From Bacteriovoracales bacterium (lineage in GTDB: Bacteria; Bdellovibrionota; Bacteriovoracia; Bacteriovoracales; Bacteriovoracaceae), in assembly GCA_007117175.1 (NCBI GenBank), contig SKGZ01000217.1, positions 1-8,637 of the forward strand: a stretch of DNA of 8,637 nt, in the 5' to 3' direction. Below the pieces are notes generated by a model. That model was not told where the DNA came from, ran no database searches, and saw nothing but the letters and a program-made list of their open reading frames with translations. The position numbers were made by a program, and so were the translations under genes. Positions 1 through 5,759 of the stretch are shown one piece after another. How positions within the stretch are numbered: the first letter of the stretch is position 1; each line of letters begins with the position of its first letter.

Positions 1-863
1 ATTTTAATGTTGTTAATAATTCAGCATATATCAAAGCATTAGAGTATCATGACAACACCCTTTACTTCGGAGGGAAATTCAGTCAGGTGAACGGGCAGTT
101 GAGAGATTCTGTTGCAGGAGTGAATTTAAACTCTGGGCAAGTGGCAAATTTAAATTTAAGGTTCCATGGATTAGCAGATAAAGAGATTCTTGCATTGGCA
201 GTTGATCAATCTCGAGGCGTCTTGCATATTGGAGGAAAGTTTCACGGAGTGACCAACTACGTGCAAAATGCAGCTAATGTGCATCAAGCTTTGGCTAGTG
301 TGAGTTTACGAAATAACTCATTGATCCAATCTTCTTTATATCCAAAGTTTGATACTGATCAACCTGGTAATCATACTTCAGGTGCCATTCATACCTTACA
401 TTATAGAAATAATCATTTATACGTGGGGGGAGTTTTTAACAAGGTTGCCGATGGTCTTTACTTGAGAAATTTTACAAGTGTTTCAACTGTTACTTGGGTA
501 GCCGATGCTGATTTTGATTTAGAGATTACTTCAAGCTTACATATCCCTATCCCTTCCCACTTGGATAGAAGTCGTATTAGCTCAGTTGTGACTAATCGTA
601 GTGGCTCAGGTCTTTACTTTGCAGGAGCATTCGAGGGAGCTTGTCGCTCACAGCATACGAATATTGGGCTGGCAAAAACCTATGATAAAACTTGTGCATA
701 TCAAGCAGTTCAAGTTCCTTATCTTGAGCCTGAGGGGGTCATATCAGGAGCACTTTTAAAATTAGAAAGTGATAATCTCATTATTGGTGTTTTAAGAGAC
801 AGTTCAGGGGCGTTATTATTAAAAACAGATGATCAGCTCATGACAGTCGATGCCATAGAATAA
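1..863 (+). CDS. Secreted beta-propeller-like repeat protein, 3' part only
   Basis: The frame is open from base 3 to the TAA at 861-863, giving 286 visible residues. No start is visible, so the gene begins upstream of the window; the GTG at 87 lies inside a repeat and is not a credible start. Blade-like strands recur: LYFGGKF near residue 20, LHIGGKF near 75, LYVGGVF near 140, LYFAGAF near 205 and a decayed LIIGV near 259, about 55-65 residues apart. The first unit, GGKFSQVNGQLRDSVAGVN, has the pattern of extracellular propeller repeats (GG-x-F-x-x-V-x-G-x-x-R-x-x-x-A) seen in bacterial surface proteins of the delta-60/DUF5122 kind. The later units are degenerate and include two cysteines. 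There is no C-terminal anchor or sorting domain, so any anchor or signal peptide must be in the missing N-terminus. Ligand and role are unknown. The coding assignment is strong; the fold is inferred from repeat pattern only. Confidence 0.82.
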   Translation, partial: FNVVNNSAYIKALEYHDNTLYFGGKFSQVNGQLRDSVAGVNLNSGQVANLNLRFHGLADKEILALAVDQSRGVLHIGGKFHGVTNYVQNAANVHQALASVSLRNNSLIQSSLYPKFDTDQPGNHTSGAIHTLHYRNNHLYVGGVFNKVADGLYLRNFTSVSTVTWVADADFDLEITSSLHIPIPSHLDRSRISSVVTNRSGSGLYFAGAFEGACRSQHTNIGLAKTYDKTCAYQAVQVPYLEPEGVISGALLKLESDNLIIGVLRDSSGALLLKTDDQLMTVDAIE

Positions 864-874
864 GTAGACACTCT

Positions 875-903
875 CATGAACTCATTGCTAAAATGAGTTC
901 ATG
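875..903. terminator. Perfect 12-bp inverted repeat, weak terminator or start-codon hairpin
   Basis: CATGAACTCATT (875-886) and AATGAGTTCATG (892-903) are perfect reverse complements separated by the 5-nt loop GCTAA. The hairpin begins 11 nt after the stop of the upstream propeller gene, a normal position for a terminator. However, the stem has only four GC pairs and no T-run follows on either strand. The last three bases of the right arm are the ATG of the deacetylase gene, so the RNA hairpin would bury that start codon. It may be a weak terminator, a translation-control hairpin, or a palindromic protein-binding site. Confidence 0.5.
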
Positions 904-1899
904 CTTTACTATCGCCCGCAAGCACATTTAAATTTGATGGATTATGGAATTTTAGTGCCATTAAAGGATGAAAGGGCAAGTTTATCTTTAAAAAAATTAG
1001 CCTGTGAGCACAATTTTCAAAAAGCCTTGCGAATTGGTTTCTTGAAACCTGATGATCTTAAACAAGTTTTTGAAGCAAGTTTCATCGATCGATTGTGGGG
1101 AAAAGAGTTAGAGCAAGAAATAATTAAAACATTTGAATTAATTAATGCCAATGGTGAATTTCATCGTTATGATCCACTGCTTAAAAAGAAAGATTTTTCT
1201 CAGTTAAGAGATTCGATTCTTTTGCAGTGTGAGGGGACATTAGAAAGCTGTCAACTGGCCTTAAAGAACCAGTCGTTTGTTTATCATTTTGGTGGAGGAT
1301 TGCATCATGGTCATTATGATCATGGCAGTGGTTTTTGTCTTTTAAATGATTTAGTGCTGGCGGTGGTTCTTTTGAAAAAGCAGGGCTTGTTAAAGAGCGC
1401 ATGGGTTTTAGACATTGATGCCCATAAGGGAGATGGTACTGCTGCCATGTTGCGAGATAAAAAGTGGGTGAAGACTCTTTCTATCCACATGAAAGAAGGC
1501 TGGCCGCTAGATAGTGATCGTTTGGATGAATTTGGGAAATTAAAACCTTGTTTTGTGCCTAGTGATTTGGATATAGAGATTCAAAAAGGAGAGGAGATTC
1601 ACTATCTGCCTCGACTGCAAGAGGGGCTAGAGAAAATGCAGCAGCAATACGGTTTGCCAGATCTTTGTCTTATTGTAGGAGGGGAAGATCCATGGCAAGG
1701 AGATGGTCTTCCCGGCTCTGCCTTATTACAATTAACTTCTGAGCAAATGTTGCAAAGGGATTTGATGGTTTATGATTTTTTTAAGAAAAATGCGGTGCCT
1801 CAAGTGTGGACATTGGGCGGAGGTTATGGCGAGTTAAGTTGGACTATGTATTATCAATTTCTAGCAGAGCTGAGAGATAGCCAAAGAGAGAAAATTTAA
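901..1899 (+). CDS. HDAC/acetoin-utilisation family zinc deacetylase
   Basis: This 332-residue protein belongs to the arginase/deacetylase-fold HDAC superfamily, which removes acetyl groups from acetyl-lysine, acetylpolyamines or related amides. Family landmarks appear in order. The first strand is LYYRPQAHLN (2-11). GGGLHHGHYDHGSGFC (131-146) holds the catalytic His pair H135/H136. DIDAHKGDG (171-179) gives zinc ligands D173 and H175. GGEDP (260-264) gives the third ligand D263. GGGYG (306-310) gives the transition-state tyrosine Y309. All catalytic residues are present and the length is that of a single-domain enzyme, so it should be active. No signal peptide is visible, so it is probably cytoplasmic. 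The start is the only ATG after an in-frame stop at 889-891 and it preserves the family's first strand. No good Shine-Dalgarno precedes it, and the ATG lies in a hairpin. Its layout resembles bacterial class IV-like members. The substrate cannot be read from sequence. Confidence 0.92.
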   Translation: MLYYRPQAHLNLMDYGILVPLKDERASLSLKKLACEHNFQKALRIGFLKPDDLKQVFEASFIDRLWGKELEQEIIKTFELINANGEFHRYDPLLKKKDFSQLRDSILLQCEGTLESCQLALKNQSFVYHFGGGLHHGHYDHGSGFCLLNDLVLAVVLLKKQGLLKSAWVLDIDAHKGDGTAAMLRDKKWVKTLSIHMKEGWPLDSDRLDEFGKLKPCFVPSDLDIEIQKGEEIHYLPRLQEGLEKMQQQYGLPDLCLIVGGEDPWQGDGLPGSALLQLTSEQMLQRDLMVYDFFKKNAVPQVWTLGGGYGELSWTMYYQFLAELRDSQREKI

Positions 1900-2573
1900 A
1901 AACCTTGATGCAGCTTCTGTTCAAAAAAAGAGATGATCTCTTTCTTTATTTTATGTGGACTTTGATTTTGGTATTGCTTGAGAAAGTCAGCAATGTCGAT
2001 GACTTCAAGTCTAGCCTTAATTGTTTTAAAAATTTTGGGAAAAAAATCTCCAGGAGCTTGAATATGATGCAATCCTCCACTTGTTAGGATTAACATTTGA
2101 CCTTTTTCTATTTTTTGAATGACCTCGACGACACCACCTCGAATATTCATAGGGCGGCCGTCTTTGTCTAGGCCTGTTTTTCTTTTCATTCTGCCCTCAG
2201 GCAGAATGACCACTAAAGATTCATGAGTGATTTGATTTAAAAAATTCTTCCAAGTTTCATCTCTTTTTCTAGAGATTGGAATAATATTTGGCCCTAAAAA
2301 ACGGTAAAGAGTACCGACGAAGGGTCTTTTCAGAGTGATGTCGGCTCCGGGACCTAAAAGATGCTTGGAAGCTCGAAAGATCTGGTTCATTGGAAAAATG
2401 CTGGTGAAAATTGGCTCAAAAAGACTGGTGTGATTGAGAAAAACAATAAGTTTCACTTGATTCCAGTTTTTGGGTTTGGGTGACTCCCATAGTAGCTCAA
2501 AACGATAGAAAATTTTAGCTAAAAATTTTATGATTAATAAAACAAAGAAAATCAGTGGTCTGGAAAGTCTCAT
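1896..2573 (-). CDS. PlsC-like 1-acylglycerol-phosphate acyltransferase family protein
   Basis: The protein has 225 residues from the chosen start. The family transfers a fatty acyl chain to lysophosphatidate or a related lysolipid at the inner face of the cytoplasmic membrane. A hydrophobic segment at about residues 7-20 anchors the protein. Block I is NHTSLFEP (47-54), where H48 is the catalytic base but the usual HX4D aspartate is replaced by E53. GPNIIPISR (94-102) is the block II region, ILPEGR (123-128) is block III, and the hydrophobic stretch IRGGVVEVI follows. The start at 2573 is chosen because its ATG overlaps the TGA of the upstream gene as ATGA, typical of translational coupling. 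An ATG at 2603 would add ten residues (MSKNSQISRI); neither start has a Shine-Dalgarno. The 3' end overlaps the deacetylase gene by 4 bp. The exact lipid substrate is unknown, and an ornithine-lipid or other lysolipid acyltransferase role is possible. Confidence 0.87.
   Translation of the reverse strand: MRLSRPLIFFVLLIIKFLAKIFYRFELLWESPKPKNWNQVKLIVFLNHTSLFEPIFTSIFPMNQIFRASKHLLGPGADITLKRPFVGTLYRFLGPNIIPISRKRDETWKNFLNQITHESLVVILPEGRMKRKTGLDKDGRPMNIRGGVVEVIQKIEKGQMLILTSGGLHHIQAPGDFFPKIFKTIKARLEVIDIADFLKQYQNQSPHKIKKEIISFFEQKLHQGF
1927..1952 (+). terminator. Weak hairpin with T-rich tail behind the deacetylase gene
   Basis: AAAGAGA (1927-1933), loop TGA, TCTCTTT (1937-1943), then CTTTATTTT. It lies 27 nt after the deacetylase stop, where a terminator would be expected. 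Read on the other strand the same stem also runs into a T-run, so it could act in both directions. It lies inside the last codons of the opposing acyltransferase gene. The stem has only two GC pairs, so it is weak and may simply reflect codon content. Confidence 0.25.
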
Positions 2574-3022
2574 GATTCGAGAGATTTGAGAATTTTTTGA
2601 CATGATTGCAGGAAAACATCTTTAAATTTTTCTTCCACTTGGAATCTTTTACGATCTTCTTTGTATCTCTCTTGCAGACTGAGCTGACGTCTTTCTTCTA
2701 AAATTTTCAGACCTTGTAAATTGGATTCATACTCCTTGATAATTAACTTCTCTCGCTCTAATTCTGGCGCCAGAGGGTAAAAATCCAAGAGTCTACCGAT
2801 ACGCAGAGCTGCCTCAGAGGGATCGCATTGATCTTGCAGAGAGGCGCGGGTCAGAGTGAGCAAACTTTCTTTAATATAGTCTTTAGACTTTTGTTGCTCT
2901 TGCTCCATTTCAGCTCGAGTCCTTCTCATTTTGATCCAGTAAAAAAAGATCAAGACAATGAGTGTGAGATCGATGACAATAAAAGCTGGTAAAAACCAAG
3001 AGGGTAGCTGCTCAAAACTCAT
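2570..3022 (-). CDS. DUF2489-like membrane-anchored coiled-coil protein
   Basis: A 150-residue protein of unknown function. Residues 10-30 form a single transmembrane helix (LPAFIVIDLTLIVLIFFYW), followed by basic residues (KMRRTR). This predicts an N-out, C-in anchor with the rest in the cytoplasm. The remainder is highly charged and helical, with coiled-coil potential at about 33-55 and 85-135. The block SLQDQCDPSEAALRIGRLLD (61-80) closely matches my memory of the DUF2489 family, small proteins best known from Gammaproteobacteria, where a Q-C-x-x-S-E-x-x-x-R core is conserved. It is the first gene of a two-gene minus-strand unit, and its stop overlaps the acyltransferase start as ATGA, suggesting a link to membrane lipid work; that link is inference. 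An in-frame stop 12 nt upstream of the ATG fixes the start, but the nearest good Shine-Dalgarno fits a different, out-of-frame ATG. Confidence 0.78.
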   Translation of the reverse strand: MSFEQLPSWFLPAFIVIDLTLIVLIFFYWIKMRRTRAEMEQEQQKSKDYIKESLLTLTRASLQDQCDPSEAALRIGRLLDFYPLAPELEREKLIIKEYESNLQGLKILEERRQLSLQERYKEDRKRFQVEEKFKDVFLQSCQKILKSLES

Positions 3023-3046
3023 AAGATTGATTGTTCATGATTCCTT
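3012..3046 (-). promoter_or_regulatory. Shine-Dalgarno and 8-codon leader ORF overlapping the DUF2489 start
   Basis: On the minus strand AAGGA (3046-3042) stands 3 nt before an ATG at 3038-3036. That ATG opens a reading frame encoding MNNQSYEF and stops at 3014-3012. The DUF2489 ATG (3022-3020) lies inside this mini-ORF in another frame, 19 nt from the Shine-Dalgarno, which is too far for direct use. Either the mini-ORF feeds ribosomes to the real start by termination and re-initiation, or the arrangement is chance in a short leader. Confidence 0.3.
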
Positions 3047-3080
3047 CAGAATTGAAAAGAGCTATCTCTTGTGCTAAGCT

Positions 3081-3123
3081 GAGACATCAATAAAAAATAC
3101 TAATTATAACGAGATATTAAGGA
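3081..3123. promoter_or_regulatory. Candidate divergent promoter with a shared -10 core, plus infA ribosome binding site
   Basis: The 105-nt gap between divergent genes must hold promoters for both. On the plus strand, GAGACA (3081-3086) and TATAAC (3105-3110), 18 nt apart, resemble -35 and -10 boxes, though the resulting leader would be only about 10 nt. On the minus strand, the overlapping bases 3108-3103 read TATAAT, a perfect -10, but no good -35 is seen at normal spacing. AAGGA (3119-3123) lies 4 nt before the infA ATG and is a convincing ribosome binding site. The promoter boxes are judged by eye and are less certain. Confidence 0.4.
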
Positions 3124-3127
3124 TTTT

Positions 3128-3388
3128 ATGGCCAAAGATGATTTAATCGAAGCAGAAGGTGTGATCACTGAAATTAACGCACATGGTAATTATCGAGTCA
3201 AGCTTGATAATGGCCATGAGTTAAGTGCTAAGCTTTCAGGGAAAATGAGAAAGTTTTTTATTAAAGTGGTAAGAGGAGATCGGGTGACCGTTGGAATTTC
3301 CCCTTATGATAAGACCCATGGGTTGATTATGTTTCGCCATAAAGTGGCCGGAGCCCCTCCACCTAATCGCCCCCCTCGTAAAAAATAA
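3128..3388 (+). CDS. infA: Translation initiation factor IF-1 with C-terminal tail
   Basis: An 86-residue protein with a full IF-1 OB-fold of the S1 type. It runs from MAKDDLIEAEG through LDNGHELSAKLSGKMRK (26-42, the RNA-binding signature) and GDRVTVGISPYD (50-61) to GLIMFRHK (65-72). IF-1 binds the 30S A site and assists IF-2 and IF-3 during initiation. Standard IF-1 (E. coli, 72 residues) ends at about residue 72. Here a proline-rich, basic tail of 14 residues follows (AGAPPPNRPPRKK). From memory, similar tails occur in the second InfA paralogue of some Betaproteobacteria, so this may be a paralogue rather than the only IF-1 of the cell. A good Shine-Dalgarno (AAGGA) sits 4 nt before the ATG. 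It leads a tight unit with the peptidase and lysS genes. Confidence 0.95.
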   Translation: MAKDDLIEAEGVITEINAHGNYRVKLDNGHELSAKLSGKMRKFFIKVVRGDRVTVGISPYDKTHGLIMFRHKVAGAPPPNRPPRKK

Positions 3389-3391
3389 ATC

Positions 3392-4204
3392 ATGAAATAC
3401 ATCCTTGCTTACCTTTTAAGCTCTTTTATGATTGAGACTGTTTTAGCAACTGAAACAGAAGCATTTTGTAAAGAATGGTTAGTGAAGTTTCCTGGTCAGT
3501 ACGATGAAAAACTCATTAAAGATGTTTGTGCACAAGCAAAAGTGCTAGAAGGATGTCATAGTCAGCTGAAGCGTTATCCACTTTTTCACTATGATCGTAG
3601 CGGACAGAAAACAGGCAAAAAAATTTTGGTTTTCGCTTTAGTTCACGGAGATGAAATACCTGCCGGCTCTTTAGCAAGGCAGTGGATAGAGAGGCTTTCT
3701 CGTTTAGAAAATCCCCGTAATAATTGGCGTGTGGTACCCATTGTTAATCCTGAAGGAGTTGAAGCAATCTCAAGAACCAATGGCAGAGGAGTTGATTTAA
3801 ATCGAAATATGCCGACAGTTGATTGGAATGAGCAAGCTCATCGTTTTTGGAAAGAAAATGGCAAGAAAAGTTCTCGGCGCTACCCAGGTGAAACAGCGGG
3901 ATCAGAGCAAGAGACCATTTGTAAAATTTTACATTTGCAAGACTATAAACCAGACTTTGTGATTTCTATTCATACTCCTTATGGTCTCTTAGACTTTGAT
4001 GGCCCCAAAATGGGTGCCAATCATTTTAAAAATCTTCCTTGGAAGAGACTTGGTCATTACCCTGGGAGTTTGGGGCGTTATGTGTGGCACGAGAGAAAAA
4101 TTCCCACTCTCACTATAGAGTTGAAGGGTAATACCTTTAATTTAGAAGATGTGTATATGGACGATCTGCAAGATGTTGCCGGATCAATGGCAACTAAAAT
4201 TTAG
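3392..4204 (+). CDS. Exported M14 zinc carboxypeptidase, MpaA-like murein peptide amidase
   Basis: A 270-residue M14-family metallopeptidase. The N-terminus (KYILAYLLSSFMIETVLA, 2-19) looks like a Sec signal peptide cut near A19. Zinc ligands are H85 and E88 in VHGDE (84-88), and H194 in ISIHTPYG (191-198). Substrate-site residues lie in NPEGVEAISRTNGRGVDLNR (119-138, with R128 and R138), and the catalytic glutamate is E243 in LTIELKG. This set and the short length match the MpaA-like branch, which cuts the D-Glu/diaminopimelate bond of murein peptides. E. coli MpaA is cytoplasmic; here the signal peptide and four cysteines (C26, C46, C55, C177) suggest a periplasmic, disulfide-braced enzyme. 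It starts 3 nt after infA with no clear Shine-Dalgarno, so it probably relies on coupling. It could act in the cell's own wall turnover or, in a predator, in digesting prey peptidoglycan. Specificity is inferred. Confidence 0.88.
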   Translation: MKYILAYLLSSFMIETVLATETEAFCKEWLVKFPGQYDEKLIKDVCAQAKVLEGCHSQLKRYPLFHYDRSGQKTGKKILVFALVHGDEIPAGSLARQWIERLSRLENPRNNWRVVPIVNPEGVEAISRTNGRGVDLNRNMPTVDWNEQAHRFWKENGKKSSRRYPGETAGSEQETICKILHLQDYKPDFVISIHTPYGLLDFDGPKMGANHFKNLPWKRLGHYPGSLGRYVWHERKIPTLTIELKGNTFNLEDVYMDDLQDVAGSMATKI

Positions 4205-4214
4205 GGGGCAGTCA

Positions 4215-5693
4215 ATGGATCAGTACCAAAAAGTACGTTTAGACAAATTGAAAGACTGGGGGCAACGCCAAGTTCCTTATATCGGCCGATTTGAGAAGAG
4301 TCATTCTTGTTTACAGATTCAAGATTTAGCAGATGACCAACAAGACATTAAGGTCGCTGGTCGAATTATGACCATGAGATTGATGGGAAAAATTTGTTTT
4401 GCCAGCTTACAAGATGCTTCTGGTCGCTTACAAATTTGTTTGCAACAAGATGTTCTGGGAAAGGACGAATTTAAGTTCCTTACTAAGAAGTTAGATATGG
4501 GAGACCATATCGGAGTTGAAGGAGCAACTTTTACCACTCAAAAGGGCGAGAAAACCCTAAAGGTGCAAAAATGCCAATTGCTTTCGAAGGGAATACGCCC
4601 TCTGCCTGAAAAATTTAAGGGCCTAGCAGATCCTGAGTTAAAATCAAGACTACGCTTTCTAGACTTAATGATGAATTCAGAAACACGCAAGCGTTTTGAA
4701 GTTCGCCATCAAGTGATTAAGTTCCTAAGAAATTTTTTAGATCAGAATCAATTTCAAGAAGTGGAAACCCCCTTACTACAAGCAAAATCCAGTGGGGCTA
4801 GTGCTAGACCCTTTAAAACCCATCACAATGCTCTAGATATTCCTTTATATTTGCGAATAGCCCCTGAGACCTATCTTAAAAGATTGATTGCTGGTGGCTA
4901 TGAGAGAGTTTATGAATTAGGTAAATGCTTTCGCAATGAAGGAATTGATGCTTCTCACTTGCAGGAATTTACTATGCTGGAGTGGTATGCAGCTTATTGG
5001 GATTATCAAGACAATATGAAATTTGTTCAGAAAATGATTCAACAAATGCTAACACAGGTCTTGCAAACTCAGAAGATCACTTATGAAGATCAGCTTTTAG
5101 ACTTCTCAGGTGATTGGCCGGTGATGACTTATCGCGATTTAGTTTTAAAGTACACTCAAATTGATTTACAGCCTATTGAAACACTCGAGCAGTTAAAGAG
5201 TGAAATTCAAAAAGCGGGTTTGGATTTACCCCTTGATAAATATTTAGGCCTTGGTGCACTCATTGATGGTCTTTATAAAAAATACTGTCGACCTCATTTA
5301 ATCCAACCTATTTTTATCACTCGTCACCATGTGGATCTTGTGCCATTGGCAAGAAGAAGTGATGAAAATCCTCAGGAATTAGATATGTTTCAGTTAGTGG
5401 TGAATGGTTGGGAAGTTGTCAAAGCCTACTCAGAGCTAGTCGATCCTATTGAGCAAAAAAATCGGCTATTAGAGCAGTTGAGATTAGCTGAAGCAGGTGA
5501 TGATGAGGCCATGATGATGGAAGAAGATTTTTTGCTGGCCATGGAGTATGGGATGCCACCTATTTCCGGTCTTGGTTTTGGTGTTGAGAGATTTTTGGCA
5601 TTGATGACTAATTCTCACAATATTCGTGACCTTATTTTCTTTCCTTCTCTACGACCGCTTGCGGCCGATGACCAACAAGCTTTAGACTCCTGA
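4215..5693 (+). CDS. lysS: Class II lysyl-tRNA synthetase
   Basis: A 492-residue enzyme that charges tRNA-Lys using ATP (E. coli LysS is 505 residues). An N-terminal OB-fold at about 45-125 (DIKVAGRIMTMRLMGKICF...) binds the anticodon. The class II core has motif 1 at about 155-190 ending VETPLLQ, motif 2 at 229-256 (YERVYELGKCFRNEG... EFTMLE), and motif 3 at 452-478 (GLGFGVERF... IRDLIFFP). Full OB-fold and length exclude EpmA/GenX, which lacks the N-terminal domain. The start at 4215 has AGGGGG (4203-4208) 6 nt upstream and leaves a 10-nt gap to the peptidase. An in-frame ATG at 4149 would overlap the peptidase by 56 nt and adds 22 residues unlike the family, so it is not used. Departures from the usual sequence are HLQEF (usually HNPEF) in motif 2, NGWEVVKAYSE (usually GG-R/F-EI-x-N-x-x-SE), and GVERF (usually GIDR) in motif 3. 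Confidence 0.95.
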   Translation: MDQYQKVRLDKLKDWGQRQVPYIGRFEKSHSCLQIQDLADDQQDIKVAGRIMTMRLMGKICFASLQDASGRLQICLQQDVLGKDEFKFLTKKLDMGDHIGVEGATFTTQKGEKTLKVQKCQLLSKGIRPLPEKFKGLADPELKSRLRFLDLMMNSETRKRFEVRHQVIKFLRNFLDQNQFQEVETPLLQAKSSGASARPFKTHHNALDIPLYLRIAPETYLKRLIAGGYERVYELGKCFRNEGIDASHLQEFTMLEWYAAYWDYQDNMKFVQKMIQQMLTQVLQTQKITYEDQLLDFSGDWPVMTYRDLVLKYTQIDLQPIETLEQLKSEIQKAGLDLPLDKYLGLGALIDGLYKKYCRPHLIQPIFITRHHVDLVPLARRSDENPQELDMFQLVVNGWEVVKAYSELVDPIEQKNRLLEQLRLAEAGDDEAMMMEEDFLLAMEYGMPPISGLGFGVERFLALMTNSHNIRDLIFFPSLRPLAADDQQALDS

Positions 5694-5724
5694 GCAATTC
5701 ACTCTAAATCTCAGTTCTTTTTTT
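5690..5724 (+). terminator. Weak terminator-like site after lysS
   Basis: CTGAG (5690-5694, overlapping the lysS stop) can pair with CTCAG (5710-5714) across a 15-nt loop. A run of seven T (5718-5724) follows after 3 nt. The T-run and position fit an intrinsic terminator, but the stem is only 5 bp with a long loop, so termination may be partial. Confidence 0.35.
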
Positions 5725-5730
5725 CTCCTG

Positions 5731-5752
5731 ACCGATAAATAAAGGCGAGGAG
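5731..5752 (+). promoter_or_regulatory. Sigma28-like -10 element and ribosome binding site of the lipoprotein gene
   Basis: ACCGATAA (5731-5738) matches seven of eight bases of the FliA/sigma28 -10 consensus GCCGATAA. At the usual 11-nt spacing, 5712-5719 reads CAGTTCTT, which matches TAAAGTTT only poorly. A TAAA stands at 5705-5708, but too far away. AGGAG (5748-5752) is a strong Shine-Dalgarno 7 nt before the ATG at 5760 and fixes that start. Confidence 0.4.
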
Positions 5753-5759
5753 AGATTTT

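Noticed and set aside
87..89. GTG at 87 as start of the first gene
   Set aside because: The same frame is open upstream to the window edge and encodes the preceding propeller strand (LYFGGKFSQ), so the gene is truncated.
1181..1402. 73-codon minus-strand open frame
   Set aside because: Lies antisense within the deacetylase catalytic region, has no Shine-Dalgarno or recognisable protein features.
1905..2087. 60-codon plus-strand open frame
   Set aside because: Antisense to the acyltransferase 3' end; composition mirrors that gene and shows no domain.
4149..4214. Longer lysS start at ATG 4149
   Set aside because: It would overlap the peptidase by 56 nt and lacks a Shine-Dalgarno, whereas ATG 4215 has AGGGGG at ideal spacing and gives a family-typical N-terminus.
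4319..4537. 72-codon minus-strand open frame
   Set aside because: Antisense within the lysS OB-fold coding region.
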